Assembly (NCBI RefSeq): GCF_002302635.1 | Contig: NZ_CP022387.1 | Location: 1,674,001 to 1,738,000, forward strand | Source: Capnocytophaga stomatis | Lineage (GTDB): Bacteria > Bacteroidota > Bacteroidia > Flavobacteriales > Flavobacteriaceae | Reading direction: 5' to 3' | DNA: 64,000 nucleotides | In this document: piece after piece, positions 55,254-63,231 of the stretch | How positions within the stretch are numbered: the stretch's first letter is position 1 | Layout: each line of letters opens with the position of its first letter | Notes under the pieces: generated by a model | Database searches by the model: none | Told to the model about the DNA's origin: nothing | The model's input: only the letters and a program-made list of their open reading frames with translations | Position numbers and translations under genes: made by a program

Positions 55254-55639
55254 ATCGCTAATTATTAGATTATAGTTACTTACAATGTGTTTTCGACGAT
55301 AGGAGAAAACCAAAAAGACCCATCCTCTACATTAAAGCCCCACGCTTTTTGTAAACAATGGGTACTTTTTGCACTCAAAAACAAGCAAAACTTTTCCGTA
55401 TAGGTTGCAGAAAGAAGAAGGGTTGGTTAAAAATTTTCTCTCTGCATTTGTTTTCTCTTGGCATCTTACCTTCTTACCAACAGATTGATTTCTCTAAGTT
55501 TTCCCTATTTTTAACTTCCTATCTTTTCCTACCTTCTTACCTATTTTTACCTAAAATTAAAATGAAACTACCTTTATAAACAATTGATAATAAGTATATT
55601 AATCTAATCAAGGCAAGCAGGTAACTTAGGTAAGAGGAT
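55254..55639. other. 386-bp non-coding region, candidate transfer origin/control region
   Basis: No gene is found here. Between 55440 and 55635 there are several short repeats: CTTACCTTCTTACC, CCTACCTTCTTACC, TTTTTACC, and AGGTAACTTAGGTAAG on the other side. On the minus strand they read as GGTAAGAAGGTA(A/G)G-like iterons. Such iterons between a MobC gene and a VapE-like primase gene could be oriT or replication-control sites; no nick site is identified. Confidence 0.45.
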
Positions 55640-56800
55640 TTACATAATTTCTATCTTCTTAGAAATGAGATATCCGTAAGTTTGTTTTTGCGGGTGTTTG
55701 ATGCGTTTATATTTTTGACGCGTAAGAACTTTTCCGATTTTAATAATATTGAGTTTCACCCTTAAATTTGTATTTACTATCAACATCACATCAGAAGCGG
55801 TGAGAAAATCTTCAATATTCTCGGATTTTTCGAAATACTTGTTGATAAACTCTTCTTCAAGGCTAATTGCGGAATATTTTTCATTCCGCCTTTCATTAAT
55901 TTCAATGTCCTCGACTGTAAGTTCCGGATCGTAATTTTTTCTCTTAAAAGCATTGAAATAAGCTTGTGACCAAACTTTATTTATATCAATTTCAGATGTA
56001 TACGCAAAGTTTATTTTCGTCACTTCAAAAACGAGCCAGCGAACACTTCCCGTTTCATCCGTTAGAAAGTCTGTACGGTTGGTAGAGCCAACAAACGAAC
56101 AGATGCGTTCCAAAAGCTCTGCTTTTCGTCCGTACGGAAGACGAACGTTCACCGAACTCTTAGAAATAAATGATTTCAAGATGTTTATGTCTGCCTTAGA
56201 AAGTACTGCCAGTTCGTCCAAATTACATATAAGATTCTTACAAATAGCGATGATGCCATCCTTATCCACTGAGATATTTTCAGTATAGTACGGCAACAGC
56301 TCGGGTGGTGTAAGAAAACGTAAAAAAAAGGATTTACCTGTGTTCTGCTCCGATGTAAGCACTATGCATTGTTTGTTGATATATCCTTTTTTGAATACAC
56401 AAAGTACAGCCCGTGTAAGCCACTTTTCCAGATGATAACGGAAAAGCGGGTCATTATCGGTGGAGATGTAGCTTGCTAGAACTCCGATAGCATCAAAATT
56501 GTCCCATTCGGGGAGGTTCTCAAAGTATTCCTCAAGTGGATTGTACTGCGGAATAAAGTGACTTCGCAAAAGAATTTCCAACTTTGCTAACGTAATTTCT
56601 ATCCCTGACTGGGAAAGTTCTATCAATAACGAATTGATATTGAGAATTTCCCAGTTTTTGGGATTTTCCCTAAGCTGAATTTCATATTCCAGAGCAATGC
56701 TATTGTACCTGATGTTGTATTTTTTGTTTAGGTAAGCTATCGCTCGGTCATATATGGTCTGACCAGCACTGGAAGAATGATAAAGTTTAGTTTCTTTCAT
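55640..56800 (-). CDS. VapE-like superfamily 3 helicase/primase-associated protein
   Basis: The 386-residue protein has the VapE/virulence-associated E ATPase layout. There is an N-terminal helical domain, a Walker A motif SEQNTGKS at 150-157 (CIVLTSEQNTGKSFFLRFL), a Walker B motif in NLICNLDELAVLSKADI, then sensor segments RKAELLERICSFVGSTNRTDFLTDETGSVRW. VapE proteins are typical of integrative mobilizable elements and satellite phages, where they help replicate the excised circle. The primase-type domain usually found upstream is not present, so it may act with a host primase. It lies 2 bases after the HTH gene. Confidence 0.9.
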   Translation of the reverse strand: MKETKLYHSSSAGQTIYDRAIAYLNKKYNIRYNSIALEYEIQLRENPKNWEILNINSLLIELSQSGIEITLAKLEILLRSHFIPQYNPLEEYFENLPEWDNFDAIGVLASYISTDNDPLFRYHLEKWLTRAVLCVFKKGYINKQCIVLTSEQNTGKSFFLRFLTPPELLPYYTENISVDKDGIIAICKNLICNLDELAVLSKADINILKSFISKSSVNVRLPYGRKAELLERICSFVGSTNRTDFLTDETGSVRWLVFEVTKINFAYTSEIDINKVWSQAYFNAFKRKNYDPELTVEDIEINERRNEKYSAISLEEEFINKYFEKSENIEDFLTASDVMLIVNTNLRVKLNIIKIGKVLTRQKYKRIKHPQKQTYGYLISKKIEIM

Positions 56801-56802
56801 CT

Positions 56803-57120
56803 TTATTTGTTCCAGTGATTTACGATTTCGTTCTCAAAATCTTCGTCCTCCTGATTTTGACTTGATGAAAGAATGTAAGCAATCAAGTCTTCCCTCCTAA
56901 AATAAAGTTTTCGCTGTCCTTCTTTCCTGTATGCCTTTATCTTTCTCTGATGTTTCAGTTGGTAAAGATATTCTGGCTCAAGGTTAAGGAATAGGGCAGC
57001 CTCTTCCTTACTATAGAAAGGTTTGATTTCCAGTGAAAGTAACTGAATTATGGTTTCATTAAATTTTTTTTGGTTTTCAGTAAGCAATAGGATTGCTTTT
57101 TCCAACGCCTCTTTGTTCAT
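56803..57120 (-). CDS. Excisionase/helix-turn-helix protein of island B
   Basis: A 105-residue protein with a MerR/HTH_17-like domain: FYSKEEAALFLNLEPEYLYQLKHQRKIKAYRKEGQRKLYFRREDLIAYIL. It occurs just before the VapE gene in many Bacteroidetes mobilizable elements and is probably the directionality factor or regulator of the excision operon. It shares the fold of the 81-residue protein of island A, but the two are not close in sequence. Confidence 0.88.
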   Translation of the reverse strand: MNKEALEKAILLLTENQKKFNETIIQLLSLEIKPFYSKEEAALFLNLEPEYLYQLKHQRKIKAYRKEGQRKLYFRREDLIAYILSSSQNQEDEDFENEIVNHWNK

Positions 57121-57278
57121 TATTTCTGATATTTTAATGGTTTCGGAGCAAAAGTATCGTGAAATAAATAAGGCAGAAAAACCTGAAGAAGATATTTTTA
57201 AATAATTTACTAACCTCTTAAAATCAATATTTTACAATAGGAATATTAATTTAAAACTGATGTGATTCGGGTTAAAAA

Positions 57279-58169
57279 TTATGCTTTTTTCCAAATGTTA
57301 TTATGGTAAGCATTAAAATTCTGAGGAGTTATAGGATTTTCTTTGGGATTACCTTTCTTGTCGACTGAGAGTACAATTTCATTTAAAAGTTCGGCTACTT
57401 TTTGAGACGTTTCAAATCCCTTTGTTTTCGATTCGTAATCCTCAAAAACAGATGTATATTTTGCAAAAAAGTTAAAAATAGACTCTACTCCCAAACCATT
57501 TTTGGCTTTATTGATAAATTCTATCTTACATAAAACTTTTTGTTTTGCGAAAAATGAAGATAAATTTTCTTTTGAATCCTTGGTTTGTTTTATACCATAC
57601 AAATTGATTATATCCTCAACAGATTCTTTTTTCTCAAAAATTTGAAAAGGATAATGACCTTCTCTTTCCGCTTCTATGTGAGTAATATTAGTTGTGTTAT
57701 ACGTCTTTTGAAATGAAAAATTATTGTTTGTAGTGTTGGTGATTAGAAAATTATTTATGGGTGGTGTATCAACTTTTTCAACCTTTGTTTCTTGAAATTT
57801 AAAATGTTCTTGATACGGTTTTTTATAAAAATTTAAAAAAACTTTTAAAGGCTTGAAAGGAGTGTCCATTTTGTATTCAATTACAATGAATATGTAACAT
57901 TTTAACATAATGGACAAAAAAGTGCTTAAGTATATATTATTGGTCAAAAAATTTTTAAAAACCCAAAAACTTATTGTAATTCCTACAAATAGTAATAAAA
58001 GCAATGATACTATTAACAACCTATTCCGATTCCACGTTCCATACCAAGCAAATCGCTCTTTCGTACAAAAGTTTACTATTAATGGCTCAATAGCAAAGAG
58101 AACTCTCCCTATCAGATACACAATGCAAAAAAGGTCTACAACAAGAAAGATAGAGAAAAAAGTTTTCAT
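57279..58169 (-). CDS. Membrane protein at the right edge of island B
   Basis: An unrecognised 296-residue protein. Its N-terminal third has three hydrophobic helices (about 5-25, 50-70 and 78-96), followed by a hydrophilic, asparagine/threonine-rich linker (NNFLITNTTNNNFSFQKTYNTTNITH) and a C-terminal helical domain. This combination of membrane part and soluble tail occurs at the edge of several Bacteroidetes elements, but the function is unknown. It is the first gene inside the right att site, with no other gene between it and the tRNA. Confidence 0.6.
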   Translation of the reverse strand: MKTFFSIFLVVDLFCIVYLIGRVLFAIEPLIVNFCTKERFAWYGTWNRNRLLIVSLLLLLFVGITISFWVFKNFLTNNIYLSTFLSIMLKCYIFIVIEYKMDTPFKPLKVFLNFYKKPYQEHFKFQETKVEKVDTPPINNFLITNTTNNNFSFQKTYNTTNITHIEAEREGHYPFQIFEKKESVEDIINLYGIKQTKDSKENLSSFFAKQKVLCKIEFINKAKNGLGVESIFNFFAKYTSVFEDYESKTKGFETSQKVAELLNEIVLSVDKKGNPKENPITPQNFNAYHNNIWKKA

Positions 58170-58229
58170 AATATATAAGTTTGGGGTAAAATTAAAAATA
58201 AACTATTATAAGACAAAATGAAGAATATT

Positions 58230-58249
58230 TGTTCGTCAAATGTTCGTCA
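58230..58249 (+). repeat. Arm-type repeat, right end of island B
   Basis: The 20 bases are identical to 23089-23108, same orientation, two TGTTCGTCA units; 37 bases from the attachment core. Confidence 0.75.
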
Positions 58250-58256
58250 CAGAAGC

Positions 58257-58288
58257 AAAAAGCACCTACAAATAAATTGTAAGTGCTT
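58257..58288 (-). terminator. Terminator after tRNA(CAT)
   Basis: Minus-strand hairpin AAGCAC.TACAA / TTGTA.GTGCTT followed by a T run. It replaces, in the same place, the hairpin found next to the truncated tRNA copy. Confidence 0.7.
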
Positions 58289-58341
58289 GATTTTCTTTGT
58301 GGTCCCAGCTGGGCTCGAACCAGCGACCACCTGATTATGAG
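58286..58341 (-). other. Right attachment site of island B, inside tRNA(CAT)
   Basis: 56 bases identical to 22906-22961; the core extends from the trailer to the anticodon loop of the intact tRNA, so integration restored the tRNA gene. Confidence 0.92.
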
Positions 58342-58373
58342 TCAGGTGCTCTAACCAACTGAGCTATGAGACC
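58300..58373 (-). tRNA. tRNA with CAT anticodon (Met or lysidine-Ile2)
   Basis: The cloverleaf is complete: acceptor GGTCTCA/TGGGACC, D arm GCTC..GAGC, anticodon stem CCTGA/TCAGG with loop CTCATAA, T arm GCTGG..CCAGC, discriminator A, no CCA. The anticodon arm and GGTCGCTGGTTC part are close to tRNA-Ile2 genes that need lysidine, so tRNA-Ile2 is at least as likely as elongator Met; it cannot be decided without tilS-type identity analysis. Confidence 0.93.
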
Positions 58374-58392
58374 CGTCCATTTCAGACAGGTG

Positions 58393-58423
58393 CAAAAGTA
58401 CAATTATTTTTCTTTCGCACAAA
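58393..58423 (-). promoter_or_regulatory. Promoter of tRNA(CAT)
   Basis: On the minus strand TACTTTTG (58400 to 58393) is the -7 box and TTTG (58423 to 58420) the -33 element, 19 bases apart. Confidence 0.75.
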
Positions 58424-58498
58424 TTTTTTCTGAAAAATAAAATAAAAATTCGGAATTTAAAAATATATTTTTCATATAAAACATTGTTTATTAATATG

Positions 58499-59470
58499 TT
58501 ACAATGTGTGTTTATTCATCATTTCTGTACAGAATTGCAACGCTCTTTTCTCATTATAGTACACATTTCCTTTGTCATAGAACGCTACGTGACCTCCATA
58601 TTTTGGCATTTCCAGATAGAAATGAGGCATTTTTTTGGCAATTTCTTTCGGGAAACAGCTTTCGGAAAGAAACGAATCATTTTGAGCATTTAAAAGCAAA
58701 GTCGGTTTTGTAATCTGGCTCAAAACAGTAAGTGAGCTACATTTTTGGTAATAATCTTCTGCATTAGCAAAACCATTTAATTTTGAAGTATATAAATCAT
58801 CAAAGTCTTTTAACGTTTTTACCGAATTTATTTCAGAAATCACCAATTTATCAGGAAATTGTTTGAACTTTTCTCTGGCTTTCTGCTTCAATGTTATCAA
58901 AAATCGTTGGGCATAAATCCAATTTCTTTTTTGATCCAACCTTTCTGAAGTTCCCTTCAAATCACAAGGTGTGGAAACTGCAATTATTGTTTTCACTTCT
59001 TGCGGAAGTTGATGTGTGCCAGCATAATACAAACTGATATTTCCGCCCATACTAAAGCCTTTTATCACAATTTCAGTGTATCCTAAGTGAATCACATTTT
59101 TTACAACTTCTTCCAAATCAGAAGATTTTCCCGAATGATACGATGAAAGTAAGCGATTGTCTTCACCACTGCATCCTCTGAAATTCATCGCACAAGCATC
59201 GAATCCGTTTTGATTGAATAATTTTGCTGTACCCAACACGTAAGGTCGTTGAGCTGAGCCTTCTAATCCGTGCAAAATAATGACACAACGATTCGTTTTT
59301 TGCCCAGAATAACTCCAATCTATATCCAAAAAATCACCATCGGGCAGTTCCAATCGCTCTCTTTTCTGGATTACACCCGATACACTTCTAATTTTTCCGG
59401 AATAAATGGTAGAAATATCCGCTTGCTGAAATAAAAACGGTGGTTTGTACGCGGATTGAATAATAGGCAT
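58499..59470 (-). CDS. YheT-type alpha/beta-hydrolase
   Basis: A cytoplasmic 323-residue hydrolase of the YheT/ABHD (AB_hydrolase_4) group. Motifs: oxyanion part HGLEGSAQRPY (67-77), nucleophile elbow GFSMGGN with S140, acid LLLNAQNDSFLSE and histidine YGGHVAFYD near the end; NFRGCSGEDNR is a family hallmark. The native substrate of the family is not firmly established; esterase or thioesterase activity is likely. It is a core gene, not part of island B, and no partner gene is adjacent. Confidence 0.92.
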   Translation of the reverse strand: MPIIQSAYKPPFLFQQADISTIYSGKIRSVSGVIQKRERLELPDGDFLDIDWSYSGQKTNRCVIILHGLEGSAQRPYVLGTAKLFNQNGFDACAMNFRGCSGEDNRLLSSYHSGKSSDLEEVVKNVIHLGYTEIVIKGFSMGGNISLYYAGTHQLPQEVKTIIAVSTPCDLKGTSERLDQKRNWIYAQRFLITLKQKAREKFKQFPDKLVISEINSVKTLKDFDDLYTSKLNGFANAEDYYQKCSSLTVLSQITKPTLLLNAQNDSFLSESCFPKEIAKKMPHFYLEMPKYGGHVAFYDKGNVYYNEKRALQFCTEMMNKHTL

Positions 59471-59533
59471 TTTTCATCTGATTTTGGATATGCAAAATTA
59501 ATAAAAGAATTAGGTTTTATACCAAAAATATAG

Positions 59534-59541
59534 TATTTTCG
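59534..59541 (+). promoter_or_regulatory. -7-like box of the GH20 gene
   Basis: TATTTTCG, a common variant of TAnnTTTG, 20 bases before the ATG. Confidence 0.45.
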
Positions 59542-59561
59542 CAAGTGTAATAAATATTTTA

Positions 59562-61856
59562 ATGATGAAAAAAGTAGTTCTTCTTTTCCTGTTGTTAGCC
59601 ATTGGCTGTCAAACTCCTAAAGAAATTTCTTTCAAAGAAAGTGATATTAATATCATTCCAAAACCAAAAAACATCTCTCTATCAGATGGTTATTTTGAAT
59701 TTACGTCAAAAACGACCTTCGTTGCTCCTGATACATTGCAAAACGTAGCGAAATTATTAACCGAAAAATTTCAAAAAGCTTCGGGGTGGGATTTGAAAAT
59801 AACGAATGAAGCTCCGAAAAGCAATTTTGTCGTTTTGGAAGTTGATAAATCGCTTCCGAAAGAAGGCTACAAACTTAATTCTGATGGTGAAAAAGTAACA
59901 GTAAAAGCTTCTGACCGTAACGGATTTATTTATGCAATGCAAACGTTGCGGCAATTGCTTCCCAATGAAATAGAAAGTACAAAAAACACTGAAAAACAAT
60001 GGGTTATTCCAAGCGTTTCTATTGAAGACCAACCGCAATATCCTTGGCGAGGACTGATGATTGACGTAGCACGGCATTTCTTCCCGAAAGAATACATCTT
60101 AAAAACCATCGACCGAATGGCAATGCTCAAACTCAATACGTTTCATTTTCATTTAATTGATAATGAGGGATGGCGAATTGAAATCAAAAAATATCCTAAA
60201 CTTACCGATGTTGGGGCGTGGCGAATTGACCAAGAAGAAAAACATTGGAACGCACGAAGCACAAATCCGCCTGGCGTTAAGGGAACTTACGGAGGCTTTT
60301 ACTCTCAAAAAGAAATTAAAGAAATTGTGGCTTACGCATCCGCAAGAGGCATTACGGTAATCCCTGAAATTGAGATGCCTGCACACGTTATGAGTGCCAT
60401 TGCCGCCTATCCTGAACTTTCGTGTCACAAACGACCGATAGGAGTTCCATCGGGCGGGGTTTGGCCTATTACGGATATTTATTGTGCCGGACAAGATGAA
60501 ACTTTTACCTTTTTGGAAGATGTTCTTACGGAGATAATGACATTATTTCCAAGTAAATACATTCATATCGGAGGCGATGAAGCTACACATACCGAATGGG
60601 AAAAATGCCCAAAATGTTTACAACGAATGAAAGAACATAAACTCAAAAATGCTCACGAACTGCAAAGTTATTTCATAAAACGAATTGATAATTTTTTGGT
60701 TGCAAATGGCAGAAGATTAGTAGGTTGGGATGAAATCATTGAAGGAGGATTGCCTCCGCAAGCTGTTGTGATGAATTGGCGTGGAATTGACATCGGCAAA
60801 AAAGCCATTGAACAGGGTCACGAGGTGGTTCTTACAAGTGATTGTTACATAGACCAATATCAAGGGCTTCCTGATAATGAGCCGCTTGCAATCGGTGGGT
60901 ATTTGCCTTTGAGTAAAATTTATAATTATTCATTACACAAAGACGAGCTGACGGAACAGCAACAAAAACAAATACTTGGAAGCCAAGCAAATTTGTGGGC
61001 GGAATACATTCCCAACGAAAAACATTCTGAATATATGATTTTTCCGCGGCTTTTAGCCCTTGCCGAAACCGTTTGGACTCCCAAAGAGATGAAAAACTGG
61101 GACGATTTTATGAACAGAGTTCAAAAGTCACTTCCCCGACTCGAAATAATGGATATCAATTACGCAAAATCAATGTATCAGGTATCGTCTAAAATTGAAA
61201 ATCAGGGTGATAAAGTTTCTGTGACATTAAGTAGTGAATTGCCGAAAGCAGATATTCGTTATACGTTGGAAGGCGATTTATCAAAAGCCACAAAATACAC
61301 GCAATCCATTGAAATAAAAGAAACTACAAATATAAAAGCAACCGTTTTCTTTAATGAAAAACCCAATGAAGTTATTTATTCCGATACGATTGTTTTTCAT
61401 AAAGCAGTAGGGAAAAAAGCCACATACAATCCTGTTTATCACAAAAGTTATCAGGGGCAAGGAGATGGCACATTAACCAATATCGTGCGTGGTACAAAAA
61501 ACTTTCACGACAAGGAGTGGCTTGCTTGGCTCGTGGATGATGCTACTATTATAGTTGATTTAGAGGGAAATACAGAAATTGAAAAGGTAATTATAGGGGC
61601 GATGGAAAATCAAGGTTCAGGAATTTATTTCCCAACGAAAATAGAACTTTTAATTTCTGCCGACGGAAAAAATTATACCAAAATCAATGAAATTAATCGT
61701 CCGCACGCTTCAAACGGATATGCAATTTTAAAAGATTTCAAATTTGAATTTGAAAAACAAAAAGTTAGGTTTGTGAAATTGAAAGTACAAAACTTGGGTC
61801 ATCCGCCAAAAGGAGGCGATTCTTGGATGTTTATTGATGAAATTCAAATTTTCTAA
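59562..61856 (+). CDS. GH20 beta-N-acetylhexosaminidase lipoprotein
   Basis: Removes terminal GlcNAc/GalNAc from glycans by substrate-assisted catalysis. It has 764 residues: a lipoprotein signal (lipobox LAIGC, Cys16; M1 or M2 start), an N-terminal GH20b domain (about 30-155), the catalytic barrel (160-510) and a C-terminal half with a chitobiase-type domain and an F5/8-type carbohydrate-binding sandwich. The catalytic pair is D339-E340 in HIGGDEATHTEW; other active-site segments are HFHLIDNEGWRIEI and PEIEMPAHV. It probably sits in the outer membrane and helps feed on host glycoproteins, fitting a mucosal or oral lifestyle. Its own terminator follows. Confidence 0.96.
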   Translation: MMKKVVLLFLLLAIGCQTPKEISFKESDINIIPKPKNISLSDGYFEFTSKTTFVAPDTLQNVAKLLTEKFQKASGWDLKITNEAPKSNFVVLEVDKSLPKEGYKLNSDGEKVTVKASDRNGFIYAMQTLRQLLPNEIESTKNTEKQWVIPSVSIEDQPQYPWRGLMIDVARHFFPKEYILKTIDRMAMLKLNTFHFHLIDNEGWRIEIKKYPKLTDVGAWRIDQEEKHWNARSTNPPGVKGTYGGFYSQKEIKEIVAYASARGITVIPEIEMPAHVMSAIAAYPELSCHKRPIGVPSGGVWPITDIYCAGQDETFTFLEDVLTEIMTLFPSKYIHIGGDEATHTEWEKCPKCLQRMKEHKLKNAHELQSYFIKRIDNFLVANGRRLVGWDEIIEGGLPPQAVVMNWRGIDIGKKAIEQGHEVVLTSDCYIDQYQGLPDNEPLAIGGYLPLSKIYNYSLHKDELTEQQQKQILGSQANLWAEYIPNEKHSEYMIFPRLLALAETVWTPKEMKNWDDFMNRVQKSLPRLEIMDINYAKSMYQVSSKIENQGDKVSVTLSSELPKADIRYTLEGDLSKATKYTQSIEIKETTNIKATVFFNEKPNEVIYSDTIVFHKAVGKKATYNPVYHKSYQGQGDGTLTNIVRGTKNFHDKEWLAWLVDDATIIVDLEGNTEIEKVIIGAMENQGSGIYFPTKIELLISADGKNYTKINEINRPHASNGYAILKDFKFEFEKQKVRFVKLKVQNLGHPPKGGDSWMFIDEIQIF

Positions 61857-61860
61857 AATA

Positions 61861-61900
61861 AAAAACAGGTCGTATAAATTGAGTTATACGACCTGTTTTT
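61861..61900. terminator. Bidirectional terminator between GH20 and phnA genes
   Basis: A 17-base arm AAAAACAGGTCGTATAA pairs with TTATACGACCTGTTTTT around a 6-nt loop, with A and T runs on the two sides. Confidence 0.92.
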
Positions 61901-61916
61901 CTTCTGTGAAGGATTT

Positions 61917-62495
61917 CTAAACTTTTTTAACGTATTGTGTTACAATCACAATTTGTTGTCCATCAACTTTTCCTTCAATATATTGTGCATTTTCACGGTC
62001 TAATGAAATTTTACGAACCACAGTTCCTTGTTTGGCAACCATACTTGAACCTTTCACTTTCAAATCTTTTATCAGAACGACATTATCGCCGGCTTGCAAA
62101 ATAGTTCCGTTGCTATCTCGGTGGATAATTTTCTCACTTTCATCCAAGTGGTCATCCGAAGCCTTTGCAAAAGCAAGTTCCTCATCGTCTAAGTACATCA
62201 TATTGAGCAAATCAAGCGACCAGCCTTCGTTTTTCAAACGATTGAGCATCCGCCACGCTACAACTTTTACAGCCCGATGTTCGCTCCACATACTGTCATT
62301 TAAGCAACGCCAATGATTGCTGTCCAAGTCCGCAGAACCTTCAATTTGTGAAACACAAGTTTTACAAGCCAACAAACTGCCATCCAATCCGCCAGTGCTG
62401 GTGGGGGGCACTTCATAAATTTCTAAATTGTTGGTTGCTCCGCATAATTCGCAGGTATTTCCGCTTCGTTTTTGTAATTCTTGAAGTAAATTCAT
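61917..62495 (-). CDS. PhnA/YjdM-domain protein
   Basis: The 192-residue protein has an N-terminal zinc ribbon (CELC...CKTC at about 16-46) and a C-terminal PhnA domain, typically RDSNGTILQAGDNVVLIKDLKVKGSSMVAKQGTVVRKI, with two helical stretches between. The gene name is historical: the family is not required for phosphonate breakdown in most species and its real role is unsettled. The ATG is 22 bases downstream of a TAACTTTG box. Confidence 0.93.
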   Translation of the reverse strand: MNLLQELQKRSGNTCELCGATNNLEIYEVPPTSTGGLDGSLLACKTCVSQIEGSADLDSNHWRCLNDSMWSEHRAVKVVAWRMLNRLKNEGWSLDLLNMMYLDDEELAFAKASDDHLDESEKIIHRDSNGTILQAGDNVVLIKDLKVKGSSMVAKQGTVVRKISLDRENAQYIEGKVDGQQIVIVTQYVKKV

Positions 62496-62508
62496 CTGAA
62501 AATTTTAT

Positions 62509-62524
62509 TAACTTTGCAAAGTTA
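62509..62524. promoter_or_regulatory. Divergent back-to-back -7 boxes (palindrome)
   Basis: TAACTTTG (62509-62516) on the plus strand is followed at once by its mirror CAAAGTTA (62517-62524), which is TAACTTTG on the minus strand. The 16-base palindrome can drive phnA leftwards and the SCO gene rightwards, but the two polymerases would compete. Confidence 0.55.
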
Positions 62525-62583
62525 CATTTTTTCCGAAAAAAATGACAAAAAAACTATTTTAAATAAATTTGAATTACGCCATT

Positions 62584-63186
62584 ATGAGAAGAAAATTATA
62601 TTCATTTTTTGCTTTATGCACTTTATTATTTTTAGTTAGCTGTTCTGATTCTAAATTAGTTACTATCGGAAAAGCTCCTGAATTTTCATTTACAAATCAA
62701 AACAATCAAACTATTTCCAATAAAGATTACAAAGGAAAGGTTTATGTTGTGGATTTTTTCTTTACAACTTGCCCAACTATCTGTCCGATAATGACTTCGA
62801 GTATGGTAAAGGTACAAAATGCCCTTGAAGGGAAAAACATTGGTTTTGCATCGTTTTCAATCAATCCTGAGAATGACACCCCTGAAGTACTGAAAGAATA
62901 CGCCAAACAACACGGAATAACAAGCCCGAATTGGCATTTACTAACAGGCGATGAAGAAGCGATTTACGATTTGGCGAACAACGGATTTAATCTGCACGCA
63001 CAAAATAACGCCAAAGGAGTGGACGGGTTTGAACATTCAGGGCTTTTTGCTTTGATTGACCAAAAAGGGAATATCGTTTCACGTAAAGATGCCGACGGAA
63101 ATCCGATGATTTACTATAACGGATTGGAAGACAAGCAAATTGAAATGTTGATAGAAGACATCAGGTTACTTATCGGAATGCCTTAA
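62584..63186 (+). CDS. SCO family copper chaperone/thioredoxin-like lipoprotein
   Basis: SCO proteins deliver copper to the CuA site of cytochrome c oxidase or act as thiol-disulfide factors. The start at 62584 is preferred because it gives a lipoprotein signal (lipobox LVSC, cysteine 20); the ORF from the TTG at 62569 has no better signal. The 200-residue protein has the CxxxC motif C63-PTI-C67 (FFFTTCPTICPIM) and the conserved copper histidine in FEHSGLFALID. It is periplasmic, membrane-anchored and monocistronic as far as visible. Confidence 0.93.
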   Translation: MRRKLYSFFALCTLLFLVSCSDSKLVTIGKAPEFSFTNQNNQTISNKDYKGKVYVVDFFFTTCPTICPIMTSSMVKVQNALEGKNIGFASFSINPENDTPEVLKEYAKQHGITSPNWHLLTGDEEAIYDLANNGFNLHAQNNAKGVDGFEHSGLFALIDQKGNIVSRKDADGNPMIYYNGLEDKQIEMLIEDIRLLIGMP

Positions 63187-63231
63187 TTTTGATTGTAATT
63201 TCTTCCAAAAATTTAGAAAGAGAATTTCAAA

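Larger units (their letters stand above)
22906..58341. mobile_element. Island B: 35.4-kb mobilizable integrative element in tRNA(CAT)
   Basis: It is bounded by 56-bp direct repeats from the tRNA(CAT) 3' part. A tyrosine integrase lies at the left edge, and relaxase, MobC-like, VapE-like and excisionase-like genes at the right. A 20-bp arm-type repeat occurs inside each end (23089-23108 and 58230-58249). No conjugative pilus or transfer genes are seen, so it is mobilizable and not self-transmissible. Cargo: a T9SS-linked polymorphic toxin locus, a PorV-like gene and a Fic gene. Confidence 0.9.
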
